The notes under the pieces are model-generated. The model was given only the letters and a program-made list of their open reading frames with translations. It was not told the origin of the DNA and did not search any database. This document shows, in pieces, positions 59,746 to 64,000 of a DNA stretch of 64,000 bases. The stretch comes from Nocardioides allogilvus. GTDB lineage: Bacteria; Actinomycetota; Actinomycetes; Propionibacteriales; Nocardioidaceae. Made by a program: the position numbers and the translations under genes. Within the stretch, counting starts at the first letter, position 1; every line of letters begins with the position of its first letter. Where the stretch lies: positions 558,001 to 622,000 of the forward strand of contig NZ_PZYX01000001.1 of the NCBI RefSeq assembly GCF_003047285.1, written 5' to 3'.

Positions 59746-60845
59746 GCGGTCGGGTCTCGACCCGGCTCCCGGACTTTCCCTGGGACAAGCTGACGTCCTA
59801 CGCCGCGACCGCGCGCGCACACCCTGACGGCATCGTCGACCTCTCGATCGGCACGCCGGTCGACCCGACGCCCGCCGTCGCGCAGGACGCCCTGTGCGCG
59901 GCTGCCGACTCGCCGGGCTACCCGACCACCATCGGGCTGCCCGAGACCCGGCAGGCGGCCATCGACTGGCTGTCGCGGCGCTTCGGCGTGACCGGGCTCG
60001 GCCTCGACGGTGTCCTGCCGGTGATCGGTTCCAAGGAGCTGATCGGCTCGATGGCCGTGCACCTCGGCATCGGCGTTGGCGACCTGATCGGCTACCCCGA
60101 GCTGGCCTACCCGACCTACGAGGTCGGCGCCGCCCTCGCCGGCGCGCGCTCGCTGGCGACCGACTCGCTGACGGCCTTCGGCCCCGAGACCCCCAAGCTC
60201 CTCTGGCTCAACTCTCCATCCAACCCGACCGGTCGCGTGCTGCCGGTCGAGCACCTCCGCAAGGTCGTCGACTGGTGCCGCGAACGCGGCACGATCCTGG
60301 TCTCCGACGAGTGCTACCTCGAGTGCGCCTGGGACTTGCAGCCGATCAGCGTGCTCCACCCCGACGTCTGCGGCGACTCCCACGAGGGCATCCTCAGCGT
60401 CCACTCGCTCTCCAAGCGGTCCAACCTCGCGGGCTACCGCTGTGCGTTCGTCGCAGGCGACCCTGTCCTCGTCGGCGAGCTCCTCGCCGTACGCAAGAAC
60501 CTCGGTCTGCAGATGCCCGGTCCCCAGCAGCGGGCCATGGTCGCGGCGCTCGAGGACGACACCCACGTCGTCGAGCAGCACGCGGTGTACGCCGCCCGGC
60601 GGGCCAAGCTCAAGGAAGCCCTGCTGCACGCCGGCTTCACCATCGATCACTCCGAGGCATCGCTCTACCTCTGGTCGAGCCGCGGCGAGGACTGCTGGAC
60701 CACCGTCGCGGCCCTCGCCGAGCTCGGCATCCTGGTCGCGCCCGGCGCGTTCTACGGCGCTGCCGGCTCGCAGCACGTGCGGATCGCGTTCACGGCGACC
60801 GACGAGCGCATCGACGCCGCGGTCGCGCGCCTCGCCGGACGCTGA
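59742..60845 (+). CDS. dapC: Succinyldiaminopimelate transaminase
   Basis: The 367-residue class I/II aminotransferase acts in lysine/peptidoglycan precursor synthesis. It shows [46 protein letters not shown] and the PLP lysine in [16 protein letters not shown] (Lys at about 226). GTG 59742 overlaps fdxA. The sequence and neighbour match the actinobacterial DapC. Convergent with the cupin gene only five bases away. Confidence 0.93.
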   Translation: MSGRVSTRLPDFPWDKLTSYAATARAHPDGIVDLSIGTPVDPTPAVAQDALCAAADSPGYPTTIGLPETRQAAIDWLSRRFGVTGLGLDGVLPVIGSKELIGSMAVHLGIGVGDLIGYPELAYPTYEVGAALAGARSLATDSLTAFGPETPKLLWLNSPSNPTGRVLPVEHLRKVVDWCRERGTILVSDECYLECAWDLQPISVLHPDVCGDSHEGILSVHSLSKRSNLAGYRCAFVAGDPVLVGELLAVRKNLGLQMPGPQQRAMVAALEDDTHVVEQHAVYAARRAKLKEALLHAGFTIDHSEASLYLWSSRGEDCWTTVAALAELGILVAPGAFYGAAGSQHVRIAFTATDERIDAAVARLAGR

Positions 60846-60850
60846 TCACC

Positions 60851-61237
60851 TCAGGAGATCGTCGCCAGGCGCTCCTTCATGTGGTCGATCACGGCCAGGT
60901 GCTCGTCCTGCGGGCTGAAGAGGATCACCTCTGCGTCCTCCTCGACCCGCACGCTGTGCCCGGGCGGCCAGTGGAACAGCTCGTGGCCGACGACGTGCTC
61001 GGTCTCGCCGGTGTCGAAGCTGACCGCCAGCGCGCCGGAGAGCAGGAAGCCCCAGTGCGGGGACTGGCAGAGGTCTCCTTCGAGGCCCACGAGCAGGGGA
61101 GCGATGTCGGTCCCGGCGGCCAGGCTGAGGTATTCGGCGCCGAGCGTCGCGCTCGCCTCCCCGAAGTCGGACAGCTGGCGGACGGTGGCTCCGGGGACGG
61201 CCATCCGGACGGGGATCTCGTGCTTGGGAAGGTGCAT
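60851..61237 (-). CDS. Cupin-domain protein
   Basis: The 128-residue protein has a single cupin barrel: TDIAPLLVGLEGDLCQSPHWGFLLSGALAVSFDTGETEHVVGHELFHWPPGHSVRVEEDAEVI, with HWGF...G and a His/Pro/Gly motif 2 (FHWPPGHS), similar to small metal-binding cupins. ATG 61237 is preferred because GAGAGGA lies upstream; the longer frame to 61270 is less likely. It shares a promoter region with the divergent TPR gene. Role unknown. Confidence 0.8.
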   Translation of the reverse strand: MHLPKHEIPVRMAVPGATVRQLSDFGEASATLGAEYLSLAAGTDIAPLLVGLEGDLCQSPHWGFLLSGALAVSFDTGETEHVVGHELFHWPPGHSVRVEEDAEVILFSPQDEHLAVIDHMKERLATIS

Positions 61238-61279
61238 GGCGGGTTTCCTCTCGGTTTGTCGGTTCATCACCCCTCAGGC

Positions 61280-61296
61280 GTGACAGCCGGTGTCAC
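61280..61296. promoter_or_regulatory. Inverted repeat GTGACA-N5-TGTCAC in divergent promoter
   Basis: GTGACA (61280-61285) and TGTCAC (61291-61296) form a perfect 6-bp inverted repeat 43 bases upstream of the cupin ATG and 10 bases before GTG 61306 of the TPR gene, as expected of a shared operator. Confidence 0.45.
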
Positions 61297-61305
61297 AATG
61301 CGACA

Positions 61306-63339
61306 GTGGCCGACCTGGCAGGTGCGCGTGCAGCGCTCGACCGGGGTGACTGGGCAGGCGCCCTGACCCTGCTACCGGTCGCCGCACCCGGTGCCGCCCT
61401 CGTGGCCGAGGAGTGGGAGGCCAGGGCCCGAGCGGCGTACGGCGCTGGGGAGTTCGAGCACGCGATGTCGGCCTGGGAGGCGCTCCACGCCCTGCAACGC
61501 CAGCAGGGTGATGACGACGCCGCGGGGTTCACCGCCGCGACGGTGGCCCTCCACCTGTTGGTGGACAGCGGTCTGATGGCCGCCGTCCGGGGGTGGGTCT
61601 CGCGCGCGGAGGCGCTCGTCGGCGCCCGGCCCGACGGTCCCGCCCACGCACTGTTGGCGATGGTGCGGACCTATGAGCGGTTCCTCTCCGGCGACCCCGA
61701 AGGGGCACGGATCCATGCCGCGCAGGCAGTCGACCTGGGCAGCCGGCTGGGAGTCCTGCCGGCGCTCGTGCTCGGCCAGGTGGCCACGGCTCGGCTGATG
61801 CTCCACGACGGTGACCTCGAGGCGGGGTTGGCCCAGCTCGACGAGGTGGCGCTGCGCCTGACCTCGGGAGAGGTCGACCCGTTCACGACGGGAATGATGT
61901 ATTGCGAGCTGGTGTGCGCTGCCCAGAACCTCGGCCTCCACGACCGCGCCCGGGACTGGACGCAGATGATGGAGCAGTGGCGCCACGGCCGGGCGTTCGG
62001 CGGCATCCACGGTCGGTGCCGGGTCCACCGGGCCGAGCTCCTGCGGATCTCGGGGCCGGTGTCGATGGCGGAGGACGAAGCCCTGGCCGCCTGCGCCGAG
62101 CTGCGTCCGTGGATGCGCCGCGAGCTGGGCTGGCCCCTGGTCGAGCTGGGCATCATCCGGCTGCGACGCGGTGACCTGGAGGGCGCCGAGGAGGCGTTCC
62201 TCGAGGCCCATGACCATGCCTGGTCCCCGCAGCCCTGGCTGGCGCTGCTCCGCCTTGAGCAGGGAGACCTGGCCACCGCCGGCGCCATGGTCGACGAGGC
62301 CGTGGCCAACCCACCTGACCTGCCGTGGAAGGAGCGTCCGCCCTTCGGTGACCTCCGGATGGTCCCGCTGCTGGAGGCGCAGGCCGAGATCGCCGCGGCG
62401 TCCGGGGACCTACCGGGTCTGCAGAGCGCCGTCGCGGGCCTGGCGCAGGTGGCGGTGCGCGTGGGGTCGGGGACCGTGCCCGCGGCTGCCGCGACGGCTG
62501 CCGCTCGGCTGGCGCTGGTCCTCGGAGATGCGGCGGGCGCCGTACGCCACGCGAGCGCCGGCGTCGTCGCGTGGAGCGAGGCCGGTGCGCCGCACGAGCG
62601 TGCCGTTGCGCGCGTCCTGCTGGGGCAGGCGCACGAGCTGGCGGGCCAACCACACCTGGCGCGGCTGGAGTGGCAGGCGGCGCATCGTGACTTCGTGGCC
62701 TTCGGTGCCGAGCGGAGGGCCGCGCACGTCGCGGGGATGTTCACCGATGACCAGCCGAGGCGCGAGGGCGCGGCCGGTCCCGCGCGCGAGCTGCCTGCGC
62801 GGGCCACCATGCGGCGGACCGGCAGGGTGTGGCGCGTGACCCACGGCGGCCGTGAGGTGGTGCTGGCCGACCTGGTGGGGCTGGGCCATCTCGCGCGGAT
62901 GCTGGCCGAGCCGGGGCGCGAGTTCCACGTCCTCGACCTGTGCGGGGCGCAGCACAGCGACCAGGGGCTGCCGGTCCTCGACGACGAGGCCCGTGACGCC
63001 TATCGGCGCCGGCTGGCCGAGGTCGAGGACGACATCGCCGAGGCGGAGGACGACCTCGACGACGTCCGCCGCGCGCATGCGGAGCAGGACCGGGACTACC
63101 TCGTTGCCGAGCTGGGGCGAGCACTCGGCCTGGGCGGTCGCGACCGGACCACCCACGGCACGTCGGAACGCGCCCGGACCAGCGTGACCCGGTCGCTGAG
63201 ATATGCGCTGGCCAGGATCAGCGAGCAGGACGCCGAGCTGGGCGCACACCTGGGCCGGTGCGTCCGGACGGGTCTCTACTGCAGCTACCAGGCGGACCCG
63301 ATGGCACGTCTGGTCTGGGAGGTCGAGACAGCCCCGTGA
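61306..63339 (+). CDS. TPR-like protein with LuxR/AAA-regulator-type C-terminal domain
   Basis: The 677-residue protein is mostly helical TPR-like repeats (about residues 1-490: ARAALDRGDWAGALTLLPVAAP, AGEFEHAMSAWEALHAL, LGLHDRARDWTQMMEQW, RGDLEGAEEAFLEAHDHAW). The end (about 500-677) has VLADLVGLGHLARMLAEPGREFHVLDLCG and ARTSVTRSLRYALARISEQDAELGAHLGRCVRTGLYCSYQ, a domain otherwise seen at the end of actinobacterial adenylate-cyclase/AAA-TPR regulators. No HTH or P-loop is present, so this may be a truncated sensor. GTG 61306 has no clear Shine-Dalgarno sequence. Confidence 0.65.
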   Translation: MADLAGARAALDRGDWAGALTLLPVAAPGAALVAEEWEARARAAYGAGEFEHAMSAWEALHALQRQQGDDDAAGFTAATVALHLLVDSGLMAAVRGWVSRAEALVGARPDGPAHALLAMVRTYERFLSGDPEGARIHAAQAVDLGSRLGVLPALVLGQVATARLMLHDGDLEAGLAQLDEVALRLTSGEVDPFTTGMMYCELVCAAQNLGLHDRARDWTQMMEQWRHGRAFGGIHGRCRVHRAELLRISGPVSMAEDEALAACAELRPWMRRELGWPLVELGIIRLRRGDLEGAEEAFLEAHDHAWSPQPWLALLRLEQGDLATAGAMVDEAVANPPDLPWKERPPFGDLRMVPLLEAQAEIAAASGDLPGLQSAVAGLAQVAVRVGSGTVPAAAATAAARLALVLGDAAGAVRHASAGVVAWSEAGAPHERAVARVLLGQAHELAGQPHLARLEWQAAHRDFVAFGAERRAAHVAGMFTDDQPRREGAAGPARELPARATMRRTGRVWRVTHGGREVVLADLVGLGHLARMLAEPGREFHVLDLCGAQHSDQGLPVLDDEARDAYRRRLAEVEDDIAEAEDDLDDVRRAHAEQDRDYLVAELGRALGLGGRDRTTHGTSERARTSVTRSLRYALARISEQDAELGAHLGRCVRTGLYCSYQADPMARLVWEVETAP

Positions 63340-63375
63340 GCGGCTGGTCCGTAGGACCGTGTGGAGGAGCTCGGA

Positions 63376-64000
63376 CTAGTCCATCACGTCGACGTGCACG
63401 TGGTCGCGGTGCTCGAGGATCGCTCGGTCGCCGCCCGAGGACGACGGCACGTCGTAGTCGGTCCAGCCGTCGCCCGAGCGCGACCCCGCGTGCCAGATCC
63501 GGTCGTCGAAGATCAGGGTGTTGATGTCGAGCCGGTCGGCCTGGGCGACGAGGTAGGACGCGATCGCCCACCCGCGCTTGCGGTTGTCGGGGTTGACCGG
63601 TCGGACGAAGATGTCGATCGCGCGGCCCTCGTAGTGCGCCGACCCCTTCATGTGGCCGCTGGAGACGCCTTCCGGCTCGAAGCCGCCGAGGGACAGCGTG
63701 CCGAAGACCGACTCGACGTCGCGGCGCACCAGCGAGGCCCGCTCGACCAGACCGGCGTCGTCGAGCCGGTCGCTCGCCTCGTCGGCGTCGCCGTCGGTCT
63801 CGCACCAGAAGGCGCGCGGGCTGTTGCCCGTGAGGGCGGAGGCCAGCGCCCGGGCGTCGGCCTCGTGGTCGGCGTACGCATCGGGGAAGCCGGAGCGCTG
63901 CACGGCCTGCGCGGCGACGGTGATGTCCATCGCCTCGTAGCCCGCGACCTCGACCAGCTCGTCGTAGAACGCGTTGGTGGCATAGACGGGGTCGAGGAGC
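63376..64000 (-). CDS. M15-like peptidase-domain protein (partial, 5' end beyond window)
   Basis: The frame runs in from the right edge (about 208 residues visible) and ends at TAG 63376-63378. A conserved segment VYATNAFYDELVEV and GYEAMDITVAAQAVQRSGFPDAYADHEADARALASALTG leads to an M15-type pattern: SAHYEGRAIDIFVRP (SxHxxGxAxD zinc motif) and EHRDHVHVDVMD (C-terminal H-x-H). This resembles D-Ala-D-Ala carboxypeptidase-like domains of actinobacterial envelope proteins. The start and any signal peptide lie outside the window. Confidence 0.7.
   Translation of the reverse strand, partial: LLDPVYATNAFYDELVEVAGYEAMDITVAAQAVQRSGFPDAYADHEADARALASALTGNSPRAFWCETDGDADEASDRLDDAGLVERASLVRRDVESVFGTLSLGGFEPEGVSSGHMKGSAHYEGRAIDIFVRPVNPDNRKRGWAIASYLVAQADRLDINTLIFDDRIWHAGSRSGDGWTDYDVPSSSGGDRAILEHRDHVHVDVMD

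Overview
The window is high-GC actinobacterial chromosome, most likely from the Nocardioidaceae (Nocardioides-like). Supporting signs are the strong GC bias at third codon positions, frequent GTG and some TTG starts, a mycothiol gene (mshB), actinobacterial hypothetical families (DUF4245, DUF6113, DUF6542, DUF1707), 4-nt ATGA/GTGA operon overlaps, a 7Fe ferredoxin/dapC pair, and palindromic repeats of the type GGTTGAGCAG...GTGTCGAAACC. I see no rRNA, tRNA, transposase, phage gene or CRISPR array. Most of the window is ordinary housekeeping and transport content; the more unusual signals are in RNA control and in small repeats.

Layout. 1-6.3 kb: start of a class II fumarase/aspartase-type gene running off the left edge, a TetR regulator gene broken by an in-frame stop, a spermidine-synthase-like protein, a long-chain acyl-CoA ligase, a zinc-ribbon protein, DoxX and a class I fumarase. 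6.4-12.2 kb: a TPP riboswitch followed by a tightly overlapping thiamine operon thiE-thiO-thiS-thiG-(second ThiE/TenI-like gene)-thiD-thiC. 12.2-15.4 kb: flavoprotein, DUF1707 protein, secreted LVIVD-repeat protein. 15.5-19.8 kb: LpqY/SugABC-like sugar ABC transporter. 20-25.9 kb: two divergent alpha/beta hydrolases, glpX joined to a modABC molybdate operon, and a HTH-TOBE regulator. 26-33.2 kb: DUF4245, GNAT, xseBA, ispH, YciO/TsaC-type protein, rmuC, exonuclease III. 33.4-38 kb: secreted metalloprotease, two PH-domain membrane proteins, secreted GH16-FG-GAP protein. 38-45.3 kb: ychF, a monothiol glutaredoxin-like protein, a large membrane protein resembling a degenerate M48 peptidase, SRPBCC, MFS/LysR pair, thioesterase. 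45.4-54.3 kb: large secreted subtilase, hypothetical protein, mutT, EamA permease, mshB, DUF6113, VanW-family protein. 54.3-56.6 kb: palindromic repeats, an archaeal-type aspartyl-tRNA synthetase gene with a T-box leader, and a CHRD protein. 56.7-64 kb: GlxA-type regulator and DJ-1 pair, GNAT, fdxA-dapC, cupin, TPR protein, and an M15-like protein cut by the right edge.

Working together. The thi operon covers the thiazole branch (ThiO, ThiS, ThiG), the pyrimidine branch (ThiC, ThiD) and their coupling (ThiE), with TPP feedback through the riboswitch next to the first start codon. The mod operon imports molybdate, probably under the adjacent TOBE regulator acting at two identical 12-bp palindromes, and glpX may ride on the same transcript. 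The most notable element is the leader of the aspartyl-tRNA synthetase gene: a T-box sequence with two mutually exclusive stems, one of which hides the Shine-Dalgarno sequence, as expected of a translational T-box. The same gene carries an in-frame copy of a palindromic repeat inside its coding sequence.
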